DNA of 31,479 nt from Candidatus Thorarchaeota archaeon (GCA_016840385.1 JAEOSL010000032.1:1-31479), one strand, 5' to 3'; shown: positions 1 through 8,513, counted from the first letter of the stretch. Program-made: numbers and translations. Notes: generated by a model not told the origin, from the sequence alone.

Positions 1-560
1 TAGTAGTTCTCCGTGGGAGCCCAAAAAGAGGCGGCAGTTCTGATACGATTGCAGACTCCCTTCTGAAGGGGTTGAAGAAGGCCGGACCTATCGAAGTATC
101 CGACTTTGTTCTCAACGATATGACCATCAGGCCATGTCAGGGATGCGAATCATGCATGACTTCTAACGACCACAAGTGTGTGATTGATGATGATATGCAT
201 CAAATCTACTCTGTTTTTGCTGATGCAGATGTGGTGGTCTGGGCAACTCCAATGTACTGGGGATATATGACGGCACAAATGAAGATAGCGCTGGACAGAA
301 TGGAGGCTCTTGCAATGGATGTTGAGAAGTATTGGTTGGACAAAGAGTTCGTTCCAATTCTCACATATCGGCACCACTACCAGTCCACTGTTGGGTTCTT
401 TGAGCGGGTTCAGGATTACTTCAGATTCAAACTGAATTTTCTTACATTCTGTTCCATGGACAAGGACACTCGTGAAGATTTCCACGTGTCCACCAGACCA
501 GAAAAACTTGAGGAAGCATATCAGCTCGGAGTTAAACTCGGGTCTACTACAGCAGGTTAA
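1..560 (+). CDS. Flavodoxin-fold NAD(P)H-dependent FMN reductase / iron-sulfur flavoprotein-like, 5' partial
   Basis: The reading frame is open from base 3, so the true start lies left of the window; it ends at TAA 558-560. The first visible residues (GSPKRGGSSD) match the FMN phosphate-binding loop that follows strand 1 of the flavodoxin fold. Next comes the Cys cluster PCQGCESC with a further Cys about eight residues on, then IDDDM. This is the pattern of the NADPH-dependent FMN reductase / iron-sulfur flavoprotein family, where such cysteines can bind a 4Fe-4S cluster. ATPMYWGYMTAQMK is the usual flavin-contacting loop. It probably acts as a soluble electron carrier or quinone/FMN reductase; the physiological partner cannot be seen. 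Confidence 0.8.
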   Translation, partial: VVLRGSPKRGGSSDTIADSLLKGLKKAGPIEVSDFVLNDMTIRPCQGCESCMTSNDHKCVIDDDMHQIYSVFADADVVVWATPMYWGYMTAQMKIALDRMEALAMDVEKYWLDKEFVPILTYRHHYQSTVGFFERVQDYFRFKLNFLTFCSMDKDTREDFHVSTRPEKLEEAYQLGVKLGSTTAG

Positions 561-622
561 CCAAATTTTTCGCAAGCCTTAACTTCGTTCAAAAACTCGG
601 GAGTATCGAGTGTGTTCGTGGT

Positions 623-1633
623 TTGTACGAGGAGATTGACACTAGTGGGGAAGCAAAGTGGATACTTCCCACACTAATTGGATTCTTAGTAGTAGTCGGA
701 TTAGCAATTGTGAGATTCTTTGTGATGCCTCTTGAGGATCCTCCATATACCGACCAATGGGATCTTGTTCTCATTATAGGAATATCACCAATGGGAGCAT
801 GTATTCTAGGGAGTGTGTTTGGAGCTCTCAGAAAGATGGCGATTAAGTTGAATCCGGAACGACTTGAGTTCACTGACGAAGTCAGGAAATTGGATGATTT
901 TGGAAAGGTCTACTATGAAGGCGATTTCAAATCAAAAGGGCTTGGAGGAGATCCTGGATACATGTGTTTTTGGGGATTATCAATGATTGCTGGTCTCATT
1001 ATAGGAATGGTGATGGTATTCTGGATGGACGCTATTGGTGCATTCATTGGTTCTATTGTAATGGTTAGTTTGGTGGGTATTATGTATATGGCAGGAGTCA
1101 CCCTAGCATATCGAGGTGGATATATACCAAGTAAGTTGGTCGGGAACCCTCTCCCCGTTCGCATCACCAAGTATCTTACAAAACAGAATGTTCTCAATAG
1201 TATTAACGAGTGTGATCTTGTTTCAGAAATCATTGTGAGGTTCAAGGTTGGAGAAGGCCAATCTCTGAAGGCTGTTGATGATATTCATGTCATGGCTGTA
1301 ACCTCAACCGAACCTGTAATGGAGATTGAAATTACTATCGAGAAAATGGAAAATATTGGTCCAGAGTACACTTACTATGTTCCTGAAGGACTGTCAACTC
1401 GAAAAGAGGAGAGGATTGATGTGGATGGAAAGAAAACAATCCTCATTGTAGATGAGATTGACATGAAGTCATTCATTCGGGTCCGTTATGATATGAATAG
1501 GATGAGGGCTCGATGGAATCTGGGGACAGAAGAAAGTCTCTGTGACCTTATGCATGCTCTTGTTGATGAGATAGCGAAATTTATGCCAGTCACAAAAATA
1601 CCTAAAGTTGAGGACTCTGCATCCAGTGAATAA
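623..1633 (+). CDS. Multi-pass membrane protein of unknown function
   Basis: I do not recognise this 336-residue protein. Hydrophobic segments lie at about residues 14-37, 48-70 and 115-165 (probably two or three helices), giving an N-terminal membrane half. The remaining 150 or so residues are soluble and rich in acidic and beta-prone stretches. The start is a TTG at 623 with no strong Shine-Dalgarno site, so the exact N-terminus is uncertain. It lies 62 bp after the flavodoxin-like gene and 23 bp before the DUF362 gene on the same strand, so the three may be co-transcribed. Confidence 0.6.
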   Translation: MYEEIDTSGEAKWILPTLIGFLVVVGLAIVRFFVMPLEDPPYTDQWDLVLIIGISPMGACILGSVFGALRKMAIKLNPERLEFTDEVRKLDDFGKVYYEGDFKSKGLGGDPGYMCFWGLSMIAGLIIGMVMVFWMDAIGAFIGSIVMVSLVGIMYMAGVTLAYRGGYIPSKLVGNPLPVRITKYLTKQNVLNSINECDLVSEIIVRFKVGEGQSLKAVDDIHVMAVTSTEPVMEIEITIEKMENIGPEYTYYVPEGLSTRKEERIDVDGKKTILIVDEIDMKSFIRVRYDMNRMRARWNLGTEESLCDLMHALVDEIAKFMPVTKIPKVEDSASSE

Positions 1634-1656
1634 CCTACTTTGCAAGAGTTATTTAG

Positions 1657-2529
1657 ATGGATTATGATAGAGTGGATTTGAGGATTTCAAAATTGAACTC
1701 TGTTGCATTGGTTAAGCACACGCAAGTTATTCGGAGTACTCTTGAAGAAGGAATCAATCTTATTGGTGGATTTGGAAATCTAATATCTCCAGTATTAGTA
1801 AAACCGAATCTCTGTACAATCAAAGATGGGACTGGCGCTACGGTCACAGATATTGAAGTAGTTAAGGCGATTATCGGTTTACTCCTTCAAGAAAACGAGA
1901 AGCTATCAATTAGAATAATTGAAACTGATAGTCAGAGCAAATATGTCCAAGAGGCGTTTGATTTCTTTGGCTATACTGAATACTGCAAAGAAATGCGACA
2001 GAAAGGGGCAGATGTTGCTACATTGGACCAATCAAATACGCCACTTGCAAAGATACAGTTCGATGGAAAATATTTCAAAAATCCAGAACTTCCGGAAATT
2101 CTGTCGAGACCACATTACTTCATTTCGGTTGCCACTGCGAAGACTCACTATCTGTCCTACATCACAGGTGTTCTAAAGAATCTGTTCGGAGTATTACCTC
2201 GAAAGGATATGGCGGTCTACCATTCCAAGATTCATGAGGTGATTGCCGACCTTGCACGTATGCTGAAACCGAACCTCAACATTGTTGATGCCAGAGTGGG
2301 AGTAGAAGACTGGAATGGACCAACAACTCATCAGATTGGAGCATTCATCTTAGGGAGAGACCCAGTTTCAGTAGATTCTGTCATGACAAAAGTCTTCCAA
2401 CTTAATCCAAATGATGTACCACATCTGAAGAAACTAGAACCATACAATCTTGGGTCTATAGATACTGAAGTTATTGGAATACCAATAGAGGACGTTAGTG
2501 TCAAGTTCTCAATACCTAAAGTACCATAA
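1657..2529 (+). CDS. DUF362 domain protein
   Basis: The 290-residue protein matches the DUF362 family: VLVKPNLCT near residue 50, an IIETDSQSK stretch near 90, a central ISVATAKTHYLSYITGVLKN core and a late GRDPVSVDSVMTKVF motif. DUF362 proteins often carry ferredoxin-type cysteines; this one lacks a CxxCxxC cluster, so it is a plain DUF362 form. The molecular function of the family is not settled. Translation starts at ATG 1657 just after the preceding membrane protein gene. It converges on the topoisomerase gene with about 96 bp between the two stops. Confidence 0.8.
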   Translation: MDYDRVDLRISKLNSVALVKHTQVIRSTLEEGINLIGGFGNLISPVLVKPNLCTIKDGTGATVTDIEVVKAIIGLLLQENEKLSIRIIETDSQSKYVQEAFDFFGYTEYCKEMRQKGADVATLDQSNTPLAKIQFDGKYFKNPELPEILSRPHYFISVATAKTHYLSYITGVLKNLFGVLPRKDMAVYHSKIHEVIADLARMLKPNLNIVDARVGVEDWNGPTTHQIGAFILGRDPVSVDSVMTKVFQLNPNDVPHLKKLEPYNLGSIDTEVIGIPIEDVSVKFSIPKVP

Positions 2530-2625
2530 CCACAATTACTATGCTTCATATGCACCAGAATAAAGAGGCCAATTACTACAATACACCAAGACTCGAGAGA
2601 AGAATTCGTTCAAGCATTCTGTGAT

Positions 2626-4638
2626 CTATTTGTCGATCCAACCCTCAAACTTTCTCTGCAATGTCGTGCTATACACCTTTCTCCAGTCGTAGTCTATTCT
2701 TTGAGACCATTTGTATACAACTTTAGGATGAATATATGATTTCAGAGAGGTTCCCAAGTTCCAGGTGCGACTCTCCTTTGCAAGCGCAAAATCAATCTCA
2801 ATCTTCTTCTTTGCGTGCTCAGCTTTTGTCACTCGTTCTTTGGCAGTCTGTACAGATCTCTCACCTGTAGCGATACGTTTAGCTGAAGCCTCTTTCCAAG
2901 ATGTAAAAGCTTGTTGCTGTTTTTCAAGAGCTGTTTTGCTCTTCTGATATCGTTCTCTAGCACTCACTAAACCTGCTTCAGCTTTTTCTAAGCGGTCTTG
3001 GGTTCGTTCTATTCGTTCCTGAGCTTCCTCTAACCGTTCCTTCTTAGTGGTCTTTCCTTTTCGTTTGCTGGACCGGGTACGACTTTTTTGAGCACGTGAA
3101 TTGTCCCATGTGACTTTTGCTTTATCCCGTTTATCACGCCATGATGCAACGGAAATCTTGTATTTCTCAGTAACGTCTTTCTTTTTCTTAATCAGTTCTT
3201 GTTTCTTTATCCGGGCATCAGCTTCCGTCTTCTTGAGTTTCCTGAAGCGAGTCTGTTTATCCTTGAGGTTTGCCTTCGCTTTCTGAACTCTACCCTCTGC
3301 TTTCCTTATTCTATCACGATATCTATCAGCACTACTACTCCAACCCTTTGGAGCTTGCTTTGTATGATTCATTACTCGGGCAACTTCAAGATTGGCTCGT
3401 TTGAATGCAGCTTTCTTTATGAACTCAGGGTCGGCCTTCTTTGCTTTGCTTGTCTTGAGCTCTTCTCGCATTATTGTTGATGCATGGTAAGTTCTGAAAA
3501 CTTTAGCAGTTAACTCGGGATACACCTCACTCAAGAAACGATTGACATGAGTGCTATTCACACTTGGAAATATCTGAGCAAGTTTCTTGGGATCTGCCTT
3601 GGTCTTCTTGCTCTTTCTACTCTTGAAAGATGCAATACGTTCTAGAGCATTGTCATGAAGTTCCTTCAATACTGTGTAAACATCAGGATGTGGTTCGATT
3701 TCTTTGTGCCAGGGGACACTATCTTTTCCTAAGAAGTCGAAAACAATTGAAGCGGTCTTGAACTTCAGGTGTTCTGCACGAAGTGTTGTTGCCCCTACTG
3801 TGTCCGCTTCCTCTGGATCCTTTTCATCTCCAACTCGTAGACTTAGATTATCGATTAGATAACACGCTGCTGCAACCATTCGACGCTTAGGTTGTTCGGA
3901 AGTAAGTCCTTCCATAATGTGCTCACGGATTTCATCTATTCTTCGTTCAACTTTCACAGCTTTTTCGAACTTTGCAGCTTCGCGTTCCTGTTTGATTGGA
4001 GTACTGTCATGCAGCCAAATGTACTTCACTTTGCCAGTTAGTTCATCCATCCACTTTGCTACCCACATGGTTTCAGGAGCCCAACAGATTTCTTTCCAAT
4101 CACCCTCAAGCTGTTCTGCAGCATCTGGATCAATGTTCAGTGTGATGTCCTTCTGTGAAGTACCCTGCTTCCATCTCCCTCGCAGAGGATGTTGCCCTCG
4201 ACCCATGAATATTCCTGAAGGTTCAGTCTGGTAGTTGCCTAATTCCATTCGCGCTCCATCAACATTGGCAAATCCATACTTTTCCTTCAACTCTTCACGG
4301 ATGACTTTCCGCTCTTCGCGGTCTGTTTTCTTTTCCTCAGGAGTCATTTTCTCTTTTCTTGCACGTTCGGCTTCTACAACTTCAATTACTTCAGCAAAAT
4401 CCACATCACTTGCTTGTAACACGGGACTTACTCCAAGTGCCTTACTGAAATCAGTCATGAAATTCTTTTCAAAGATTGGATCATCAACGTATGGTGTACC
4501 GAGTTTCTTGACCCAAGCTAGAGCCATCTCTTCCTGCAGATGAGAGAGTGGAAATGCATTGCCTCTCACTGTTATCGAGAGTTCCAAGTAAGGAGGAGGG
4601 TCAATGACAAGTATACCATTGTGTTCTAGTGTTTCCAT
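2626..4638 (-). CDS. DNA topoisomerase IB (eukaryote-like)
   Basis: A 670-residue type IB topoisomerase, which relaxes positive and negative supercoils through a 3'-phosphotyrosyl intermediate without ATP. All five catalytic positions can be aligned with human TOP1: Arg268 in LRVGDEK, Lys305 in DFLGKDSVPW, Arg382 in FRTYHAST, His425 in MNHTKQAP and the nucleophile Tyr635 in SLKSYIHP. Residues 1-240 are the cap region, and 440-625 a long Lys/Glu-rich coiled-coil linker before the C-terminal tyrosine domain. The open frame runs further upstream, but ATG 4638 is chosen because GAGGA lies 6-10 bases before it and the upstream codons look non-coding. TopIB is known from Thaumarchaeota and some other archaea, including Asgard relatives, and is otherwise eukaryotic. 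Confidence 0.95.
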   Translation of the reverse strand: METLEHNGILVIDPPPYLELSITVRGNAFPLSHLQEEMALAWVKKLGTPYVDDPIFEKNFMTDFSKALGVSPVLQASDVDFAEVIEVVEAERARKEKMTPEEKKTDREERKVIREELKEKYGFANVDGARMELGNYQTEPSGIFMGRGQHPLRGRWKQGTSQKDITLNIDPDAAEQLEGDWKEICWAPETMWVAKWMDELTGKVKYIWLHDSTPIKQEREAAKFEKAVKVERRIDEIREHIMEGLTSEQPKRRMVAAACYLIDNLSLRVGDEKDPEEADTVGATTLRAEHLKFKTASIVFDFLGKDSVPWHKEIEPHPDVYTVLKELHDNALERIASFKSRKSKKTKADPKKLAQIFPSVNSTHVNRFLSEVYPELTAKVFRTYHASTIMREELKTSKAKKADPEFIKKAAFKRANLEVARVMNHTKQAPKGWSSSADRYRDRIRKAEGRVQKAKANLKDKQTRFRKLKKTEADARIKKQELIKKKKDVTEKYKISVASWRDKRDKAKVTWDNSRAQKSRTRSSKRKGKTTKKERLEEAQERIERTQDRLEKAEAGLVSARERYQKSKTALEKQQQAFTSWKEASAKRIATGERSVQTAKERVTKAEHAKKKIEIDFALAKESRTWNLGTSLKSYIHPKVVYKWSQRIDYDWRKVYSTTLQRKFEGWIDK

Positions 4639-4762
4639 GGAGAGTCCTCGTAGTTGAGTGATTTTGTAAGTGGTAACAAAAGGATTACGCTGGTGGACTA
4701 TTGGACTGCTTGAAAGGTGTTCCTTTTTTGGCACGATTGTAAAGATAGGTTGGTCGAGAAAA

Positions 4763-5257
4763 ATGGATACTAAGAAGTGGTTGTACAAAATTAACAAAGA
4801 ACCAAAGTGGATAATTACTTGGTATCTGACCACTGGAGTTCTGTGCGCATTGACATGTCTAGTTCTATCTAGAACTGGATATTTGCCATGGGATGACCTA
4901 ACTGCCCTCTTACTTGGTTTCTTTGTGCCAATTGTGACGTATTCGTTCAAGGAGATAATGCAATGGTATGAATACCCTCGAAGATACTCAAGCTATGCAG
5001 TTACTGAGAGATATTTGGAACTTTCATTGGAGTTTATGGAGAACGAGCGATGGCAGGATGCACTTCAGAATCTCAATCTGATTTCTCGAAGTATGCCGGA
5101 CCATCAAAGAGCTCAATACTATTCTGCGATATGCAAGGAGAAGCTGGGCGATTATGAAGGAGCAAATGAGAATATTGCAGTATATCTGAAAATGAAGCCA
5201 GATGATAGTGAAGCACTAGATCTTCAGAAGAGAGTTGGTGCGGCCAGCGGGATTTGA
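4763..5257 (+). CDS. Small TPR membrane protein overlapping a tRNA gene
   Basis: The 164-residue protein has two N-terminal transmembrane helices (about residues 17-35 and 44-66), then two tetratricopeptide-like repeats (YLELSLEFMENERWQDALQ and AQYYSAICKEKLGDYEGA). It is probably a membrane-tethered adaptor exposed to the cytoplasm. ATG 4763 is preferred over an upstream in-frame start at 4670 because the extra residues lie opposite the topoisomerase leader. The last seven codons and the stop overlap the 3' end and CCA of tRNA-Gly on the other strand, so C-terminus and tRNA acceptor stem constrain each other. Confidence 0.65.
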   Translation: MDTKKWLYKINKEPKWIITWYLTTGVLCALTCLVLSRTGYLPWDDLTALLLGFFVPIVTYSFKEIMQWYEYPRRYSSYAVTERYLELSLEFMENERWQDALQNLNLISRSMPDHQRAQYYSAICKEKLGDYEGANENIAVYLKMKPDDSEALDLQKRVGAASGI

Positions 5258-5312
5258 ACCCGCCTCGGAAGCTTGGAAGGCTTCTATCCTAACCAGGCTA
5301 GACTATGGCCGC
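5236..5312 (-). tRNA. tRNA-Gly (anticodon TCC), CCA encoded
   Basis: On the minus strand the sequence folds as a standard cloverleaf. The acceptor stem GCGGCCA pairs with TGGCCGC, the anticodon arm is GAAGC-CTTCCAA-GCTTC with anticodon TCC, and the T arm is GCGGG-TTCAAAT-CCCGC. The discriminator is A and CCA is encoded at 5238-5236. No intron is seen. The 3' end overlaps the convergent TPR protein gene. Confidence 0.95.
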
Positions 5313-5340
5313 AGACACTAAAACATGCGTTCTTGCAGTT

Positions 5341-5350
5341 GCGATTTAAG
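5341..5350 (-). promoter_or_regulatory. TATA box for tRNA-Gly
   Basis: Read on the minus strand, CTTAAATCGC lies about 30 bases before the tRNA 5' end, the normal spacing of an archaeal TATA box to a transcription start just upstream of the mature tRNA. The same CTTAAATCG core recurs in other promoters of the window (30241-30253 and the divergent region near 6705). Confidence 0.55.
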
Positions 5351-5447
5351 CATATTGCAATAGTAAACCTTGTAAAACAGGTCAGTGGTGTCTGAAAAAG
5401 CATATTACCACTATTGCTCATACGCATATCTAAGGAGTGGAGTAATC

Positions 5448-5861
5448 GTGCAAACAAGTGGCTTTGACCCTGTTTTAGTCATTCTAGCGTTTTTTGGTTT
5501 CTTGATTGTCTTCTGGGCATATGGATATTCGAAAGGGCTATTGTGGTTCCAGCAAGATAGTACAAAGAGAGCTGAGAGTTGGCTTACCTCATTTAACGCG
5601 AGAGACGAAGCTAGCGGAGGGTGGTTCCGTCGATTCGGGAAGCCAATTCTTGTCCTGTTCTTTATACATGTGATATCCTACCCAGTTGTAACAAATCTGT
5701 TTACGCTTTCGCCGTTTCAGTTCTTCATCTTTGTTTTTGTATATTACATTCCCTCTGGGATAATTATTACAACCATTATGTTCGCAATTTGGTGGAGAAT
5801 CCGTAAGCAGCCTGTACCTGAAAAGGGTAGTCCAGACCAGACAGATGAGCCGATCCATTAG
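5448..5861 (+). CDS. Small integral membrane protein of unknown function
   Basis: Unrecognised. From GTG 5448 the protein is 137 residues with hydrophobic segments at about 7-27 (VLVILAFFGFLIVFWAYGY), 66-84 and 92-116, so three helices, and a hydrophilic Pro/Asp-rich tail. The start is chosen because two GGAG sites (5434-5437 and 5439-5442) precede it at good spacing; an upstream in-frame GTG at 5385 has no ribosome site. It lies between tRNA-Gly and a partial copy of that tRNA's 5' end. Confidence 0.55.
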   Translation: MQTSGFDPVLVILAFFGFLIVFWAYGYSKGLLWFQQDSTKRAESWLTSFNARDEASGGWFRRFGKPILVLFFIHVISYPVVTNLFTLSPFQFFIFVFVYYIPSGIIITTIMFAIWWRIRKQPVPEKGSPDQTDEPIH

Positions 5862-5873
5862 CGCAGAGCATAT

Positions 5874-5926
5874 CTAGACTATGGCCGCTGCGAAGGCAAA
5901 ACACTAGAAGTTGTGATTTAAGGATG
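5874..5926 (-). repeat. Partial duplicate of tRNA-Gly 5' end with its promoter
   Basis: The 15 bases CTAGACTATGGCCGC at 5874-5888 are identical to 5298-5312, the first 15 bases of tRNA-Gly read from the other strand. Downstream, GTTGTGATTTAAGG at about 5913-5926 matches the tRNA TATA region GTTGCGATTTAAGC at 5338-5351. The fragment therefore carries the tRNA 5' end and promoter but no complete tRNA; spacing between the two parts is a few bases shorter than in the real gene. Confidence 0.6.
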
Positions 5927-5952
5927 TTGATGAAGTTAACTAGGGATTTCAC

Positions 5953-6669
5953 TCAAGTAGAAGAGTAGCGGTTCTGAATCACACTTATGCTTGATGAATA
6001 AGTCCAGAGTACTTCTGCACAGACATGCCACGCCATCATCACTTCTATATCAAGTTCAAGATGTGTTTCAAACAGGTTCTTTAATTCTTCAGAAAAATCA
6101 CCATGCGGAAAGGCCCCAATGCCAACAACAACAGGAATTGATGCATTAGTAGGGAATTTTGATTGAAGAGAATCAATTGTTGTCTTCGCTCCATTCTCTA
6201 TTGTGAGAATTGATTGTGCTTCAGATGCTCCGCCCTTCAATTCAGTAACTAGGGCTGGGAGAGAGTTCTGTGTGATCTTCAACAGTGGGGTTCCTTCAAC
6301 GGGTACTTGACCTTTGATAAGTAGCTGCTCGAAGAGTCCAACAAATCGGTCGTAATTCCGAGGTAGGCGAACTTCGGGGTTGACTTCGATGATTCTTCCA
6401 TCCTGAAGATGTAGATGAACTGTTAGATTTCCGCTCTTACAGAGTGGGGTTTCCAAGATTGACATAAGAGAATGAAACACAATATCTGGTCGTCCTCTCT
6501 GCAGACCATCTTCCAATCGAGTCATTTCCCTTCCGTGGTGGGATTGATCGAGAAGGATTTCAGTAGTTTTCTTTCCTCTTCGTGCTGCGTGTTTCTGAAT
6601 CTGTTTCAAAGCAGAGATTTCAGATGGAACAAGTTCCAAGGCGCATTCCAGTAGAATCATGTGAAGCAT
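5953..6669 (-). CDS. nep1: Nep1 (Emg1), 16S rRNA pseudouridine N1-methyltransferase
   Basis: The 238-residue protein is a SPOUT-class methyltransferase acting on the hypermodified pseudouridine in the helix 35 loop of small-subunit rRNA and assisting 30S assembly. Recognisable family blocks are ILLDQSHHGREM near residues 39-50, RPDIVFHSLMSILETPL near 60-76, the conserved PEVRLPRNYDRFVGLFEQLL near 98-118, and the C-terminal SAM-binding knot with VVVGIGAFPHGDF near 180-193. Length agrees with archaeal Nep1. ATG 6669 gives the typical MLHMILLECALELVP opening; ATG 6660 is an alternative. It is divergent from the RNase P protein gene across a 72-bp shared promoter region. Confidence 0.93.
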   Translation of the reverse strand: MLHMILLECALELVPSEISALKQIQKHAARRGKKTTEILLDQSHHGREMTRLEDGLQRGRPDIVFHSLMSILETPLCKSGNLTVHLHLQDGRIIEVNPEVRLPRNYDRFVGLFEQLLIKGQVPVEGTPLLKITQNSLPALVTELKGGASEAQSILTIENGAKTTIDSLQSKFPTNASIPVVVGIGAFPHGDFSEELKNLFETHLELDIEVMMAWHVCAEVLWTYSSSISVIQNRYSST

Positions 6670-6741
6670 TGATTACCCCAATTAGGAGATGGACACGAAC
6701 GATTTAAGCAGTTTGAAGCATGCTCAGAGATTGTAAGAGGA

Positions 6742-7083
6742 ATGTCTTTGTCTAAGAGAAGGTTTGCAAAGGAGAGAATCAAACGTTTAGCCCAAACAAG
6801 AGTGCAAATTCTATGGCAACAAGCTATCCGTAATGCCAAGAGCCGTCCAGAGGTAGCACGATTACAGATGAAAAGTGCACGTAAGATTGCGCAACGATCT
6901 AGGACAAAGATACCATGGCATATCAGCAGAAGAGTATGCAAACAGTGTGGAGCTATTCTAATCCCAGGAAAAACATGCAAGGTGCGAATCCGACACAATA
7001 GAGCTAAACACATGGTAGTGACCTGTACAGAATGTGGGAAGGTAAAGAGATACTACTTGACAGATCTGCGGTCACAAGCATAG
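6742..7083 (+). CDS. rnp4: RNase P protein component 4 (Rpp21/Rpr2)
   Basis: A 113-residue protein matching the archaeal RNase P subunit homologous to eukaryotic Rpp21. It pairs with Rpp29 on the specificity side of the RNA for tRNA 5' maturation. The N-terminal half is basic and helical (ERIKRLAQTR, ARKIAQRSR). The C-terminal zinc ribbon has Cys66-x2-Cys69 (VCKQCG) and Cys95-x2-Cys98 (TCTECG). Start ATG 6742 follows AGAGGA. A CGATTTAAGC TATA-like box about 35 bases upstream is shared with or palindromic to the Nep1 promoter. The order rnp4, CRM protein, S19e, PDCD5 is a common archaeal arrangement. Confidence 0.92.
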   Translation: MSLSKRRFAKERIKRLAQTRVQILWQQAIRNAKSRPEVARLQMKSARKIAQRSRTKIPWHISRRVCKQCGAILIPGKTCKVRIRHNRAKHMVVTCTECGKVKRYYLTDLRSQA

Positions 7084-7121
7084 CTTAATCAGAGTTGATA
7101 ATGGGCAAACGGTGAATTATA

Positions 7122-7403
7122 ATGAAAAATGACAAGCACCGCACTAGTATCAATATTGCATGGCAAGAGCCTGCAATGATTCAGATTGGAAAGGGCGGGG
7201 TTGCAGATAATCTGGTGAAAGAAACTGTGAGACTTCTCAAGAAGCACAAATACATCAAGGTCCGCATGCTTCGCAGTGCACTAGATACAAAGACAAAACA
7301 AGAACTGATGACCACACTTTGTGAGCGATCAGGTGCGACTTTTGTGGGTCTTCGAGGAAACACTGGAGTAATGTACAAGATACGTGCAGGTCAAGGCGTA
7401 TAA
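7122..7403 (+). CDS. YhbY / CRM-domain RNA-binding protein
   Basis: The 93 residues form one CRM domain (YhbY-like): the first helix and strand carry IQIGKGGVADNLVKET, where GKGG is the position of the GxxG RNA-binding loop region, followed by LLKKHKYIKVRML and a C-terminal GLRGNTGVMYKI. Bacterial YhbY associates with pre-50S subunits; archaeal members are thought to have a ribosome- or RNA-related role. It follows rnp4 by 38 bp and probably shares its transcript. Confidence 0.88.
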   Translation: MKNDKHRTSINIAWQEPAMIQIGKGGVADNLVKETVRLLKKHKYIKVRMLRSALDTKTKQELMTTLCERSGATFVGLRGNTGVMYKIRAGQGV

Positions 7404-7536
7404 CTCAACTCATTTTTACTGAAACACAACGACAATCTTATATGGCAACTCTAGACGGTGACTCCAGCCTTTTGAGGAAAGTCATCGGCCCAATTTGTGT
7501 TAGGTGACCTATCTTCAAGAAAAATGGTGACAGACA

Positions 7537-7989
7537 ATGCCCACAGTCTATGATATTCCGGCCAACATTCTGATTCGGCGACTCGCTCAGGACCTTAAGT
7601 CTAGGGATGAAATCGCTCCTCCAGACTGGGCGCCGTTTGTTAAAACCGGTGCTCACAAAGAGAGAGCTCCAGATGATGCTGACTACTGGTTCGTCAGGTG
7701 TGCCAGCATTCTAAGGAAAATCTATCTCAACGGACCTATTGGAACAGAGAAACTGAAGATTGAATATGGTGGTAGAAAGAGACGTGGGACTAAACCAAAT
7801 AAATTCCAGAAGAGTGGTGGTGCAATCATCAGGACTGCACTACAGCAACTCGAGAGAGCTGGCTTTGTAAAGAAGCGCGGCACTCAAGGAAGAGAAATGA
7901 CCGACATTGGTAGGTCATACATGGATAAGTTGTCAGCAGCATTGAAGACAGAACTCACAGAGGCTATCCCAGAGTTAGCAAAGTACTAA
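7537..7989 (+). CDS. rps19e: Ribosomal protein S19e
   Basis: The 150-residue winged-helix protein of the archaeal/eukaryotic small subunit is recognised from its opening TVYDIPANILIRRLAQDLK, WAPFVKTGAHKERAP, the DADYWFVRCASILRKIYLNGPIG block and the late LQQLERAGFVKK with GREMTDIGRSYMDKL. ATG 7537 is preceded by GGTGAC. A separate promoter is likely: TTATATGG lies near 7438-7445 in the 130-bp gap before the gene. It opens the S19e-PDCD5-L39e-L31e-aIF6-LX-prefoldin-FtsY block. Confidence 0.95.
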   Translation: MPTVYDIPANILIRRLAQDLKSRDEIAPPDWAPFVKTGAHKERAPDDADYWFVRCASILRKIYLNGPIGTEKLKIEYGGRKRRGTKPNKFQKSGGAIIRTALQQLERAGFVKKRGTQGREMTDIGRSYMDKLSAALKTELTEAIPELAKY

Positions 7990-8008
7990 GCCAGGAGACT
8001 TGGTGCAA

Positions 8009-8338
8009 ATGAGTGATGAGGAGTTAGAAGCTATCCGTCAAAGGAAAATGGCTGAACTTCAACAACAGGCGCTCAGAGAACAGTCCCAGGAACAAGCTGT
8101 CGCAGAAGCACAGGCTCAGAAGGAGTCTATTCTGCGGAAGATCTTGACTCCTGAGGCACGTGCTCGGTTATCCAACATCAGGATGGTAAAACCAGAATTT
8201 GCTGAGCAAATTGAGATGCAACTGATTCAACTGGCTAGTTCTGGAAAACTCAGGGGTCAAGTAACAGACGAACAACTAAGAACGCTCTTGGTACAATTGC
8301 AGGAAAAAGAGCGTGAACGTAAAGTAACGTTCAGATAA
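8009..8338 (+). CDS. PDCD5 family DNA-binding protein (TFAR19 homologue)
   Basis: A small helical protein of about 109 residues from the archaeal PDCD5 family. The N-terminal helix is Gln/Glu-rich ([19 protein letters not shown]); the conserved core is [20 protein letters not shown] with QMEMQ-like helix [18 protein letters not shown]. The family binds DNA in vitro and its cellular role in archaea is unclear. GGAG at 7994-7997 serves the start; in-frame TTG 8000, GTG 8003 and ATG 8009 are all possible. ATG gives the family-typical [11 protein letters not shown] and good spacing. Confidence 0.9.
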   Translation: MSDEELEAIRQRKMAELQQQALREQSQEQAVAEAQAQKESILRKILTPEARARLSNIRMVKPEFAEQIEMQLIQLASSGKLRGQVTDEQLRTLLVQLQEKERERKVTFR

Positions 8339-8357
8339 ATCTGCACTGGTGATAAAT

Positions 8358-8513
8358 ATGGCACGAAACAAGCCACTTGGAAAGAAACTCAGAATGGCCA
8401 AAGCAATGAAGAGTAATTCTTCAGTCCCTACATGGGTTGTAGTTAAGACTGGAGGAAAGGTTCGCAGAACCCCAGCGCAGAGAAATTGGCGGCAAAGTAA
8501 GCTAAAACCATAG
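8358..8513 (+). CDS. rpl39e: Ribosomal protein L39e
   Basis: A 51-residue reading frame: [20 protein letters not shown], then [17 protein letters not shown] and the terminal [10 protein letters not shown]. It has the length and sequence of L39e, the small basic protein lining the exit tunnel of archaeal and eukaryotic large subunits. It starts at ATG 8358 after GGTGAT and sits 19 bp after PDCD5 and 13 bp before L31e. Confidence 0.97.
   Translation: MARNKPLGKKLRMAKAMKSNSSVPTWVVVKTGGKVRRTPAQRNWRQSKLKP

Noticed and set aside
2765..4543. Several open frames of 60-105 codons on the plus strand inside the topoisomerase gene
   Set aside because: They are antisense to a gene with complete catalytic motifs, have no ribosome sites and look low-complexity (Ser/Phe-rich).
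5874..5888. The tRNA fragment as an attachment site of an integrated element
   Set aside because: It copies the tRNA 5' end, not the 3' end used by most archaeal integrases, and no integrase is nearby.
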